This document shows, piece after piece, positions 34,945-45,050 of a stretch of DNA of 64,000 bases. Source of the stretch: CAVSWT01 sp963746735 (GTDB lineage Bacteria; Bacteroidota; Ignavibacteria; Ignavibacteriales; Ignavibacteriaceae); contig CAVVCO010000031.1 of assembly GCA_963746735.1 (NCBI GenBank), forward strand, positions 54,007-118,006, written 5' to 3'. The notes under the pieces were generated by a model, which had not been told where the DNA came from, ran no database searches, and saw nothing but the letters and a program-made list of their open reading frames with translations. Made by a program: the position numbers and the translations under genes. Position 1 is the stretch's first letter. Every line of letters begins with the position of its first letter.

Positions 34945-37750
34945 TTAACGCAAAAGAATCATTTTTTTAGCTTCAACAAAACCATCAACCGATAGTTTGT
35001 AAAAATAAACTCCACTAGAAAGAGATGATGCATTAAATGTTGCTCCATAATTCCCAGACTGGTTTATTTTCATTGACGAGGGTCGCCACTTCTACTCCGA
35101 GTATATCATAAACCTTTAATTGTACAGGCACAGTGTGCTCTGTCTCCACGAACGGGATGGAATATTTTATTTTTGTTGTTGGATTAAATGGGTTCGGATA
35201 ATTTTGTTCAAGAACATATGAGGCGGGTATATTATGGGAGACCTCTTCATTAATTCCAGTTACCGGATTACCCGTATAACGCATTAACTTAAATACTGAA
35301 TAATAACTTCCTGTTGAGGAACCAACCGCAATGATATTTCCGTCGCTTTGTATTGCTATTGAATATGCAATATCATTAGAATTCCTAAGTGCTGTTGTAA
35401 CTATACCATCTGAGCCAAACGAACTATCAAGCCCGCCCTCTTGATTAAGGCGAGCTAAAGTAAAATCGTTATCATCGTCATTCATTTTATTTGAACCGCC
35501 GCAAACTAATATTTTACCATCATTTTGAATTTTTACTGAAAATGGTGTGCTATTGGAGGTCCCGTCTGGAATTGTGGTAATTCCATTTTTTCCAAATGTC
35601 AAATCTAAGCTTCCATTTAAATTATAACGTACCGCGGCAAAATCATTATTGGTACCATTTTCAGCGGAACCGACGACTACAATTTTTCCATCCGGCTGTA
35701 TTGCTAATGAACGCCCATAATCATTTAAACCCCCAATAGGTGTTTTTACAATACCGTTTATTCCAAACGTGTTATCCAATTCCCCGTCTAAATTATAACG
35801 CGCAACCGTAAAATCGAAATCAGTTCCGTTGGAAGAAAATCCCGCGGCGACAATTTTTTCGGTTCCTACGTCAACTGTCTGCATACCGATTGACCAAATC
35901 TCATCATAACCATTTCCAATTGGTGTAATTACAACACCGCTATTATTAAAAGTATTATCAAGAGTTCCATCCGGATTATAACGAAGCAAAGCGAAATCAT
36001 TATCGGAGCCATTATTTGAATATCCGCCAAGCACAATTTTTTTATCTTTCTGAAGTGCTATTGAAAGAGCATAGTCATAGTTCGATGTTCTGGGAGTTAC
36101 TACTTTCCCATTTTTATTTTCGCCGAATGTATTATCTAGAAATCCATTTTTGTTATAGCGGACTAAAGCAAAATCATTTGTACCGGTTCCAGAAGCTCCT
36201 GCAGCAATAATTTTCCCATCTTCTTGAATTGCAACAGCGTACGCTTGATCATTATAACCAAGCAAATCTGTAGTAATTATTCCATTTGTTCCAAAGGTAT
36301 TATCAAGACTTCCATCATTATTGTATCTCGTAACGGCAAAATCAATTTCGCCATTAGTAGTACAATATCCGGCCGAAACTATTTTTCCGTCATTTTGAAT
36401 GACAGTGCTTCTTGCATAGCAATCAGAAATTCCAATTGGAGTTATTACAATGCCGCCTATTCCAAATGAATTGTCTAAATTTCCATCGGGAGAATATCCG
36501 GCTAAAGCAAAATTACCTGAGGATTTCCCTCCGACTATTATTGTGCCATTATCCAAAATAGCTGACGCAAAAATTTCATCGGCATCAACTCCAATTGAAC
36601 TAACAGTAATTCCATTTGTGCCAAATGTAAAGTCAAGGCTTCCATTTATATCGTATCTTGCTAGGGCAAAATCAGCATTGTTTCCATTATAATAACTCCC
36701 GGTAGCAATTATCTTTCCATCTTTATGTATCGCTATTGACATGGCATCGCTAGAATTTGTTCCAATTGGAGTTCTCACAATTCCATTTATTCCAAAACTA
36801 TTATCTAAACTTCCATTAGTATTGTAACGAACCAAAGTAAATTCAAAGTGAATAACTGCTTCAGTTGAACTACCTACTACAGTAATTTTACCATCTTCTT
36901 GTATAGCCAGGGAGTATGCCAAAGCCCAATTTAAAATTGGGGTTATAACAATTCCACCATTGCCGAATGTATTATCTAAAGCTCCATTTTGGTTATACCT
37001 GGCTATTCTCAAGCCATAATTGTGTGAACCAGCAATTACTATTTTTCCATCTTTTTGGAGTTTAACAGAAGAACCGTAATCGCTATTACCCCCATTTAGG
37101 TTAATAAAGATACCTGAATTACCAAATGTATTATCAAGACTTCCATTTTCGTTGTAACGAACTAGAGCAGTAGTATAAAGCTGATTGGACGTTAATAAAT
37201 TTCCTAAGCCAATAATCTTTCCATCACTTTGCATAACAATTGAGCTAATTTCATCATCATTACTCGATGTTACCGGGGTAATTACAACACCGTTTAATCC
37301 GAATGATTCATCAAGAGTTCCATCATAATTATAGCGGACTAATGTAAAATCATTATTGCTATTTTCATTAACCGAATAACCAGCGGCTATAATCTTACCA
37401 TCTGCTTGAATTGCAACTGCATTAGCTCCGGCTAGGGACTGTCCTACTTTAGTTGTTACAATGCCATTTATTCCGAACGAATAATCTAGGGATCCGTCTT
37501 TATTATAACGGCAGATTGCAAATTTATCAGAACTATTTCCACCGGCAGCCACAATCTTTCCATCATTTTGTATTGCTATACTATTTATAAAACCTCCCCC
37601 TTTAGAAAAAATGGCTGTATTTACAATACCTCCTTGTCCAAATGTTGAGTCTAACTGCCCGGCTTGAGGGAATGTTGATTTAGTTATTATAAGAAATCCA
37701 AGAATAATTAAAAGTGAGCTGTATATATTATTTTTCATTTTAAATTCCAT
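34945..37750 (-). CDS. T9SS cargo protein with 14 delta-60 repeats (one frameshift)
   Basis: The reconstructed product is about 935 residues: a signal peptide (to about residue 29), then 14 delta-60-type motifs of the form LDNTFGxNGIV spaced about 55-60 residues apart and separated by AIQxDGKIIAAG and RYNxDG segments, the pattern of a beta-propeller-like fold (DUF5122). It ends in a T9SS type A sorting domain starting ASYVLEQNYPNPFNPTTKIK. An extra T near 35066 truncates the frame; correction gives ENKPAGNYGATFNASSLSSG and a normal LLR end at 34945. It is probably secreted by T9SS and anchored or released at the surface; its ligand is unknown. A palindromic element lies inside the sorting domain. 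Confidence 0.88.
35122..35149. repeat. In-gene palindromic element, copy 1
   Basis: This 28-bp diverged palindrome (plus-strand ends GTACAGGCACAG and CTCTGTCTCCAC) lies within the T9SS sorting-domain code of the 34945-37750 gene, encoding VETEHTVPV between SIPF and QLKVYDILG. It occupies the same site as copies at 37947, 40932, 48356 and 55733. Confidence 0.7.
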
Positions 37751-37770
37751 TTGAAGTTTAATTATTAAGC

Positions 37771-40698
37771 TTATTTTAGCAGTAACATTTTCTTAGTTTG
37801 AATAAAATTTCCTGCCTGCAGTTTATAAAAATAAACTCCGCTTGAAAGATTAGAAGCATTAAACTCAACCTCATAATTTCCAGGTTGCTGTTCTTTGTTA
37901 ACAAGCGTTGCCACTTCTTTACCAAGTATATCAAAAACCCGTAGTTGTACAGACGGGGCAACTTGTCCCGACTTGTCGGGATGCCCCATCTGTAAGAATG
38001 GAATGGAATATCTTAACTTTGTTGTTGGGTTGAACGGATTTGGATAATTCTGTTCAAGGACAAATGAGTATGGAATATTTGGGGAGACGTTTTCGTTAAT
38101 TCCAGTTACTTGATCCCCCGTATAACGAATTAAATAAAAAGTTGAATAGTTGTTGTAACTAGAATTTCCCGCAATGACTATATTTCCGTCATTTTGGATC
38201 ACTACAGCATTAGCAGAAGTACTTGAAATGCCAATAGGTGTAATTGCAACCCCATCTGATCCAAAAGTATTATCAATAGTTCCATCAGAATTATAACGGA
38301 TAGTTAAATTGTTATTTATCCAGCCTGTTTCTTTATACCCGGCAGCTATTATTTTCCCATCGCTTTGTATTGCCACCGAATTGGCATAGTCTAGTGAAGG
38401 TTCAACCGGCGCAATTACAATTCCATTTGTTCCGAATGTACTATCTAAATCACCGGTTTCAGTATAACGGGCTAAGGCAAAATTATAATCAGGTGTATCC
38501 AGCACAACACCGGCAGCAATTATTTTGTTATCGCTTTGTATTGCTATGGATTGGATCCCATCATCTTTTAATCCAATAGATGTTAAAACAATACCGCTTG
38601 TACCGAATGAATCATCCAAAGAGCCATCATGGTTATATCTAATTAATGTAAAATCATGCTCGCTATTAGCATTATAAGATTCGCCAGCCACAACAATTTT
38701 CCCATCGTTCTGTATAGCAATTGCGCTTGCGTAATCATACGATGTACTAATTGGCGTAATAACCTTACCACTTGTTCCGAAAGTATCATCTAATGAACCA
38801 TTTGAATTATAACGTGCCAAAGTAAAAGCGCTTTTAATTCCACTGAAATTGAAAGAAGTCCCGACAGCAACAATTTTCCCATCTCTTTGCATGGCAATTG
38901 AATTTAGATAATCAGTAGAAGAGCTAATATCAGTGGTTACAATACCATTTGTTCCAAATGAATTATCGACTGTTCCATTTTCATTAAAACGGACTAATGC
39001 AAAATCGGCAATACCGCCTGTGGTGGAAGTCCCGGCGGCAACTAATTTCCCATCATTTTGTATTGCCACCGAATAAGCCCTGTCGTTATCATGGCCAATT
39101 GAGAAATTTACAATGCCATTCATTCCAAAGGTGTTATCCAAAGAGCCATCCACATTATAGCGGGCAATGGAAAACGCAAATTCACTTTCATTCCAGAGAT
39201 AACCAGCTGTTACTATCTTATTATCAGGTTGTATTGCTAATGAATTAATCTCACATTCTGATGTCCCAATTGCGGTGACGGCAAAACCGTTTTCTCCAAA
39301 AGTCGTATCTTTCTCCCCGGATAGATTAAAACATGCTGTTGCAAAATTATTAATTGAATCAGTATCTGAGTAGCCGGATAAAAATATTCTTGAAATGGTA
39401 CTATCATTATTATCCCTATGAATAGCAGCTGAAAAACATATATCATTGCCTTCTCCAATTGGAAAGGTTATAATACCTGTTCCGCTGCCGGTTTTTCCAA
39501 ATTTGCCGAATGATTTATCTAATTTCCCATCTGGATTATAACGAGCCAAAGTAAAGTCATAATTATTTCCATTCAAGGAATAACCAGCAGCCAAGATCCT
39601 ATCTGAGCCATCATTTTGCGGAAGAGGTATTATTGACCAAATTTCATCGTACCCAGTTCCGATTGCAGTAATTGCAATACCAAGATTTCCAAAAGAAGTA
39701 TCAATCGAACCATTTGAATTATAACGAGCTAATGCAAAATCATTATCTGTTCCGTTAAATGAATATCCGCCGAGAACAATTTTCTCATCGCGTTGTATCG
39801 CGATGGAAAGAGCATAATCATAAATTGAGGCTGTATGTGTAATTACTATTCCGTTTGTGCCAAAAGTATTATCTCGGAATCCGTTAGGATTATAACGAAC
39901 AATAGCAAAATCATTTGTCCCGCTCCCCGAAGCGCCAGCCACAACAATTTTTTCATCATTCTGAATTGCAATGGAATATGCTTGATCATTCAACCCGGTG
40001 CCGGAAAGATCCGTGGTTACAATTCCTTCCGAGCCAAAACTATTATCTAACGTACCATTTAAGTTGTAGCGAACCACAGCAAAATCATAATCATTTCCAT
40101 TATTAGAATAACCGGCGACAACAATCTTTCCGTCATTTTGAATGGCGATCGAGCGGGCAATATCATCTGAAGAACCAATCGTTGTGATTACCACGCCGTT
40201 AGTATCTGCGCCAAAAGTATTATCCAATGATCCATTTTGATTTAATCTTATAACAGCGAATTCATTATCATCACCGCTTGCCCCGCCGCTATTACCACTA
40301 TACAAATAACCGGCAGCAACAATTTTTTCAGAATCTCCAATTTTTTGAATTGCTGTTGAATAAGCTTCACTATTTCTGTATCCAACACCAAGTCCAAGAT
40401 TTACTTTAACAATACCATTTGTTCCAAATGAGTTATCTAACTTACCATTCGACCTGTAACGCACTACGGTGAAATATTTTTTATCAATGGATGTCCCCAC
40501 AGCGACAATCTTTCCATCACTTTGAACAGCCACCGAATAGGATTGACTGCTTGTTGCGCTTACATATAAATCAGTTGTTACAATACCGTACTGCCCGAAT
40601 GTTGTATCTAATTGCCCGGCTTGAGGAAGACCCTGTTTAGAACATAATAAAACCAAAAAGGAAACAATAAGACTTTTTATTATTTTGGAATAATTCAT
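37771..40698 (-). CDS. T9SS cargo protein with 14 delta-60 repeats
   Basis: The 975-residue product is a paralogue of its downstream neighbour. It has a signal peptide (about 1-26), 14 delta-60 motifs (LDTTFGQYGIV, LDNSFGTNGIV, and so on) with intervening AIQNDGKIVVAG strands, and a complete C-terminal T9SS sorting domain (YSFVLEQNYPNPFNPTTKLR to FIQTKKMLLLK). Its gap to the next paralogue is only 20 bp, so the pair is likely one transcription unit made by tandem duplication. The sorting domain carries the longest of the palindromic insertions (37947-37995), which adds about seven residues relative to its paralogues. Confidence 0.92.
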   Translation of the reverse strand: MNYSKIIKSLIVSFLVLLCSKQGLPQAGQLDTTFGQYGIVTTDLYVSATSSQSYSVAVQSDGKIVAVGTSIDKKYFTVVRYRSNGKLDNSFGTNGIVKVNLGLGVGYRNSEAYSTAIQKIGDSEKIVAAGYLYSGNSGGASGDDNEFAVIRLNQNGSLDNTFGADTNGVVITTIGSSDDIARSIAIQNDGKIVVAGYSNNGNDYDFAVVRYNLNGTLDNSFGSEGIVTTDLSGTGLNDQAYSIAIQNDEKIVVAGASGSGTNDFAIVRYNPNGFRDNTFGTNGIVITHTASIYDYALSIAIQRDEKIVLGGYSFNGTDNDFALARYNSNGSIDTSFGNLGIAITAIGTGYDEIWSIIPLPQNDGSDRILAAGYSLNGNNYDFTLARYNPDGKLDKSFGKFGKTGSGTGIITFPIGEGNDICFSAAIHRDNNDSTISRIFLSGYSDTDSINNFATACFNLSGEKDTTFGENGFAVTAIGTSECEINSLAIQPDNKIVTAGYLWNESEFAFSIARYNVDGSLDNTFGMNGIVNFSIGHDNDRAYSVAIQNDGKLVAAGTSTTGGIADFALVRFNENGTVDNSFGTNGIVTTDISSSTDYLNSIAMQRDGKIVAVGTSFNFSGIKSAFTLARYNSNGSLDDTFGTSGKVITPISTSYDYASAIAIQNDGKIVVAGESYNANSEHDFTLIRYNHDGSLDDSFGTSGIVLTSIGLKDDGIQSIAIQSDNKIIAAGVVLDTPDYNFALARYTETGDLDSTFGTNGIVIAPVEPSLDYANSVAIQSDGKIIAAGYKETGWINNNLTIRYNSDGTIDNTFGSDGVAITPIGISSTSANAVVIQNDGNIVIAGNSSYNNYSTFYLIRYTGDQVTGINENVSPNIPYSFVLEQNYPNPFNPTTKLRYSIPFLQMGHPDKSGQVAPSVQLRVFDILGKEVATLVNKEQQPGNYEVEFNASNLSSGVYFYKLQAGNFIQTKKMLLLK
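37947..37995. repeat. In-gene palindromic element, copy 2, with nested palindrome
   Basis: Outer arms GTACAGACGGGGCA (37947-37960) and TGCCCCATCTGTAA (37982-37995) match the 28-bp family. Between them sits a second, unrelated palindrome with core TCCCGAC-TT-GTCGGGA (37966-37981). The reading frame stays open, encoding LQMGHPDKSGQVAPSV. Confidence 0.85.
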
Positions 40699-40755
40699 TT
40701 TACCCTCGTTACATTATTTAAAAGTTACCGATTGAAATTTGTTTGTATTGATTAA

Positions 40756-43449
40756 TTATTTAAGCAGGAGCATTTTTTTTGTTTGAAGAAACTTTCCACT
40801 TTGCAATTTGTAGAAATAAACTCCGTTTGAAAGATTAGAAGCGTCAAATTCAACCTCATAATTTCCAGGCTGTTGTTCTTTATTAACAAGAGCGGCAATT
40901 TCATTTCCAAGGATGTCGTAAACCTTTAATTTTACTGACACAGTGCGCTGTGTCCCTACCGGGATAGAATATTTTATTTTTGTTGTTGGATTAAATGGAT
41001 TCGGGTAGTTCTGTTCTAAAACAAATTCTTTTGGTTGAGCTAATGTAATTTCTATTTCGTTTGAATATTTATAACTTCCATCGTTATCAACTTGTTTTAG
41101 CCTGTATAAAAATTTATTTCCCTCTAAAAGATTTTTGTCAACGAATTCATATTGCTTTGGCGAATTACTATTTCCATATCCAGGCATAAAATTAAGTTTT
41201 ACCCATTGGGCATCGTTTGCTTTTCTCTCTATCTCAAAACCATAGTTGTTCACTTCGGTTGCGGTTTGCCAGGAAAGCTTAACAGAATTATCAATAGGAG
41301 TGCATGAGAAATTAATTAATTCTACCGGAAGAGGTTCACAAGCGCCCAGATTTATAATTTCTTGAGCTGTTGGATTTGCTGCATTGTATCCAACAAGATA
41401 ATTTCCAACCAATCCATTATTATTAAATAATGAATAGAGGCCACAGAATCTTGTTAGGATAAAATTTTGAATAATACTCAAATTTCTTCCAACTGAATTA
41501 AGATTAGACAGCCCGTCTATATTAGTTAAAGCGCTATTATAGTTAATATCCAAATCTCTTCCGACTGAATTAAGTTGAGAAAATCCATTAATGTTCTCGA
41601 GCGACCCATTATAAGTTATTTCTAAATCATTTGTAACGGAGATAAAATTTGTTAATCCGGTAATTTCTCTAAGAGAATTATTGCCTTGTATTAATAAATC
41701 TCCAGTTGAAACAAGAGAGGATAATTTTATTGTATCAAGAGTATTATTATTATTAATCTCAAATTTACCACCAACAGACGTAATCCCTGATAAGCCGCTT
41801 AGGTTATTTAATGCAGAGTTTTTAGACAAAATAAAAAATCCGCTAATAGAAGAAAGTTCAGATAAACCGTCTAAATTAGTAATGTTCCCATCTACTACAT
41901 TACTAATTATTAAATTAGCTGCAGAAGTAAAATTAAAAGCATCAACTTCAGATTGAGATTTAAGTTCAATATAATTTGAACAGTTACCAGCGTCAATAAT
42001 TTCTTGCTTACTAATAAGGTCATCATTTTTATTAGCCACTACAACCGCTCCAATTACGCGACTATTAAAAAGTATATCATGCAGGCTGCAAAAATTTAAA
42101 ATTGGATTAACTATAATTGTTAAATCTCCATCAATAGTTAGAACATTCGACAAACCTGATATATCATATAATAATTCATTATACTCTATATCCAAATAAC
42201 CTCCGATATAATTAAGATTTGATAAAGCATCCAGATTAGTTAAAGCAGAATTGTTTTTAATTTCAATAGGTCCATTGGTATGTAAGAGATTAGATAAACC
42301 GTTAAGATTAATGAGAGAAGAATTATTATTAATCTGGATGAATCCGGGGATGTTGTCGATGAAAGATAATACATCTATGTTAGTTAATAGAGGGTTATCA
42401 TTTATATATATATTAACTATGTTTGAATTAAGGCCAGACAAACCGTTAAAATTAGTAAGTGAAGAATCTGCCGAAATATTTAAAGCAGCATAGACGGTTT
42501 TAAGGCTTGGGAAAGCGTCAAGATTTGCCAAAGCATCATTATCTGCAATTCTGAGTTCGCCCCAAATATAATTAAGGTTTGAAAACCCATCAATTACAGT
42601 AAGCAGCGGATTGCTCTGGATTACTAAAACACCACCAAGAGAATCAATATTTGAGAATCCACTTATATGAGTTAAAGACGCATTATTCAATATATCAATA
42701 CTATAAACCGAAACTAAATTGTTTAATCCATCGATACCTGAAAGCGAATTATTATCATCAATCTCGAGATAATTAACCTGGGTAAGCCCGGAAAGTCCAT
42801 CCAGATTTACAATATTTCCAGGTGTTTGTTCTTTAATTTGGAGTGTTCCCATGACAATAGTATAACCAAAATTATCTATCTGACCCTGAGATGTAATTAT
42901 AAGATCACCGAAATGAACACCAACAGGGCAAGAGCCTCCGGATATAATATTCTGCTGTGTGGGGTTAGCGCCATTACCGGATACAATATAGCTTCCATTT
43001 AATCCATTGTTTGAAAGTAGATTATAAAGTCCGCAAAAAGCTACAAGACTACTGTTACTTTGAATCGTTAAATCCCCGCCTATAGTATTAAGTCCTGATA
43101 AGCCGCTAAGGCTATAAAGACCGCCATCAAAATTGTCATTATTTATTATTGACAGACTTCCGCCAATTGAAGTAAGATTGGATAATCCATCTAAATTATT
43201 GAGGAAATAGTTGTTTTCTATAATCAAGTTGTTGCCAACCGAAGTAAGTTCAGATAGTCCCAGGAGGTTGGTTATAGTTTCAACAGATGATTGATGAATA
43301 ATTACATCACCGGTGACAGAGGTATAATTAAATGCATCTACCTGAACCTGAGTAGTGAGAATACGATCGCCGTGAAATATGCGTGTTTGCGCATTTGCAT
43401 TAGCACTTAAAAAAATAGCAGATATTAGAATTAGATATAAAGATTTCAT
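40756..43449 (-). CDS. Secreted LRR-like (receptor L-domain-type) protein with T9SS domain
   Basis: The 897-residue product has a signal peptide (ending NANAQ, about residue 20) and a long array of about 23-residue repeats of the pattern LSNLTSIGGxLxIxNNxxLxNLDG, characteristic of receptor L-domain leucine-rich repeats. Several blocks end in a conserved FCGLYNLLSNNGLNG cap followed by a Cys, so the array appears as repeated modules (about 30-175, 180-500, 500-700). A linking domain with LINFSCTPIDNSVKLSWQTA (fibronectin-like, about 715-800) precedes the T9SS sorting domain, ending TKKMLLLK. It is probably a cell-surface adhesion or recognition protein. Palindrome copy 3 lies in the sorting domain. 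Confidence 0.87.
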   Translation of the reverse strand: MKSLYLILISAIFLSANANAQTRIFHGDRILTTQVQVDAFNYTSVTGDVIIHQSSVETITNLLGLSELTSVGNNLIIENNYFLNNLDGLSNLTSIGGSLSIINNDNFDGGLYSLSGLSGLNTIGGDLTIQSNSSLVAFCGLYNLLSNNGLNGSYIVSGNGANPTQQNIISGGSCPVGVHFGDLIITSQGQIDNFGYTIVMGTLQIKEQTPGNIVNLDGLSGLTQVNYLEIDDNNSLSGIDGLNNLVSVYSIDILNNASLTHISGFSNIDSLGGVLVIQSNPLLTVIDGFSNLNYIWGELRIADNDALANLDAFPSLKTVYAALNISADSSLTNFNGLSGLNSNIVNIYINDNPLLTNIDVLSFIDNIPGFIQINNNSSLINLNGLSNLLHTNGPIEIKNNSALTNLDALSNLNYIGGYLDIEYNELLYDISGLSNVLTIDGDLTIIVNPILNFCSLHDILFNSRVIGAVVVANKNDDLISKQEIIDAGNCSNYIELKSQSEVDAFNFTSAANLIISNVVDGNITNLDGLSELSSISGFFILSKNSALNNLSGLSGITSVGGKFEINNNNTLDTIKLSSLVSTGDLLIQGNNSLREITGLTNFISVTNDLEITYNGSLENINGFSQLNSVGRDLDINYNSALTNIDGLSNLNSVGRNLSIIQNFILTRFCGLYSLFNNNGLVGNYLVGYNAANPTAQEIINLGACEPLPVELINFSCTPIDNSVKLSWQTATEVNNYGFEIERKANDAQWVKLNFMPGYGNSNSPKQYEFVDKNLLEGNKFLYRLKQVDNDGSYKYSNEIEITLAQPKEFVLEQNYPNPFNPTTKIKYSIPVGTQRTVSVKLKVYDILGNEIAALVNKEQQPGNYEVEFDASNLSNGVYFYKLQSGKFLQTKKMLLLK
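40932..40959. repeat. In-gene palindromic element, copy 3
   Basis: The 28-bp element has arms GACACAG / CTGTGTC around TGCG on the plus strand, ending CCCTAC. It encodes GTQRTVSV in the T9SS sorting domain of the LRR-like protein. The arm sequence differs from copies 2, 4 and 5 but pairing is kept. Confidence 0.75.
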
Positions 43450-43593
43450 AAAACTCCGTTTAGTCTTTAAATTCCAAATGGTTTAAGATTGTTGTAAAAT
43501 AGATTTTTGCTTTATATATATACTTTTTGCAAATTCATCTGAAATATTGAAAATTATTTTTCACTCCTCTTTTATGGGGATAAAAATCACATT

Positions 43594-44184
43594 ATGCTAA
43601 TCGGCGAAGACGATAAAACTTTAACCACTAAGATTGCGGAAGGCGATACTGAAGCCGAGAACTATTTATTCACACGCTTCAAGGAAAAAATACAATTTCT
43701 GGTAAGAATCAGACTGAGAAAAAAGATTCCAATGGAAGATCAGGAAGATATAATAAGTGAAATTCAGCAAGCCATTATTTTAAGCCTGCGAAAAGGATCT
43801 TTCAACCCGGATCTTGGGAAGCCGTTAGAAGCATATATTGCCGGGATTGCGAGCAATGTGGTGGGGCAGTATTTTCGAAAGTTGAAAAAGAAAAAAGAAG
43901 AAGTAAATATTGATTTAATTGAAAATTTGCCAAGCGGGGAAAACCATTTATCAAATTTAATTACGGAAGAACGTAATAATAAATTGAGGAAGTATCTTCA
44001 AAAATTAGAACCGAAGTATAAAGAAATATTACAGTTACGGATATATGAAAACAAAACTATTGAAGAAATTTCGATACTGCTGAATTTAGAAAAGCGCAGA
44101 GTAAGCGAAAGAATTAATTATGCATTCAAGCTTTTTTTAAAAGAATGTAAGCGCGATAATTATTTTCAATATTATGGCGATTAA
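43594..44184 (+). CDS. ECF-type RNA polymerase sigma factor
   Basis: The 196-residue product has sigma-70 region 2 (about 20-95: ENYLFTRFKEKIQFLVRIRL, then EDIISEIQQAIILSLRKGSF and VGQYFRKLKKKKEE) and region 4 with a helix-turn-helix (about 135-185: LEPKYKEILQLRIYENKTIEE). There is no region 1 or 3, which fits the ECF class. It is followed 36 bp later by a zinc-finger anti-sigma candidate, the usual ECF pairing, so it probably directs an envelope- or stress-related regulon. It is divergent from the LRR-like gene, with a 144-bp shared promoter region. Confidence 0.92.
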   Translation: MLIGEDDKTLTTKIAEGDTEAENYLFTRFKEKIQFLVRIRLRKKIPMEDQEDIISEIQQAIILSLRKGSFNPDLGKPLEAYIAGIASNVVGQYFRKLKKKKEEVNIDLIENLPSGENHLSNLITEERNNKLRKYLQKLEPKYKEILQLRIYENKTIEEISILLNLEKRRVSERINYAFKLFLKECKRDNYFQYYGD

Positions 44185-44220
44185 TTCAAATATTAATTTG
44201 GAAGGTGATAAAAATCAGTT

Positions 44221-45030
44221 ATGAAATGTGGCCTTAAAAATAGATATGAACTAATTGACCTTTATCTTGCGGGTGAATTATCCGACAATGAAGCGAAGGA
44301 ATTTGAAGAACATTATTTTCAATGTGATATCTGCTTTAATGAATTAAAAGCCGCTGAGGAAGCAATAAATTTAATTGAACATGAGGGCAGCTCGATTTTA
44401 GCATCAAAAGAATCATCAAGAGATTCAGCTAAAAAAAACTTTATTCAAAAAATATTTGAAATAAAAATTTCTAAACGTCGGGGAATTGCCGTATCATTTG
44501 TGCTCTTTGTTTTGGTGATGTTATTTGTAACGCTTCCCACTAATAAAAACAGCCAGCAGCATCAACAGAATATTGTTTCTGTAAACAAAGATAGTTTAGG
44601 ACATGAAGATGTTAACGAAAAAGTAGATTCATCTAAGGAAAGTTCAAAAAAGATCCCCGGAAAAGAAATTGCTACGGATTTCTCCGGCCCTGACTTTAAA
44701 CCAAATCCCTATTTTGAAGAATGGTCTGCAGAAAATATCCGATCGGATAATGAAAAACTGGATAGGGTTATTTCACCTTTAAAAGAACAAAAATTTTATA
44801 ATAAAGAAATTATATTTAATTGGCAGATGATTAAAAATGAACCGGTTATATTTACGGTTTTAACAAATCAAGAAAAGAAAGTTGTAACCAATAACCCGTC
44901 GTTAAAAGATTTTCCCTTAGTAAAAATGAAAATATCACCGGAGGTTTTTAAACATTCAGGGCTTTATTATTGGCGTATCGAAGATGAAAACGAAGTTTTA
45001 TATATAGGAAAATTTTATTTTCTTAAATAG
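44221..45030 (+). CDS. Membrane anti-sigma factor candidate (zinc-finger)
   Basis: The 269-residue product has an N-terminal zinc-finger anti-sigma domain with the HxxxCxxC motif HYFQCDIC (about residues 32-39) and the family phrase YLAGELSDNEAKEFEEH. One membrane segment follows (AVSFVLFVLVMLFVTLP, about 88-104), then a Ser/Lys-rich linker, then a beta-rich extracytoplasmic domain (about 175-269, containing FNWQMIKNEPVIFTVLTNQE and ending with YYWRIEDENEVLYIGKFYF). It would hold the upstream ECF sigma factor inactive at the membrane. It has a purine-rich ribosome-binding site, GGAAGGTGAT, 14 bp before the ATG. The convergent neighbour is the TPR-CHAT protein. Confidence 0.87.
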   Translation: MKCGLKNRYELIDLYLAGELSDNEAKEFEEHYFQCDICFNELKAAEEAINLIEHEGSSILASKESSRDSAKKNFIQKIFEIKISKRRGIAVSFVLFVLVMLFVTLPTNKNSQQHQQNIVSVNKDSLGHEDVNEKVDSSKESSKKIPGKEIATDFSGPDFKPNPYFEEWSAENIRSDNEKLDRVISPLKEQKFYNKEIIFNWQMIKNEPVIFTVLTNQEKKVVTNNPSLKDFPLVKMKISPEVFKHSGLYYWRIEDENEVLYIGKFYFLK

Positions 45031-45050
45031 GAATTTGATAAATCAAATTC

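Noticed and set aside
38997..39248. Plus-strand ORFs opposite the delta-60, LRR and other genes
   Set aside because: They are shadows of long minus-strand genes, with low-complexity or unlikely residue composition and no start signals.
34945..40698. Regular repeats suggestive of a CRISPR array or tandem DNA repeat
   Set aside because: The spacing is not uniform at DNA level, and the repeats translate to delta-60 protein motifs in one continuous frame.
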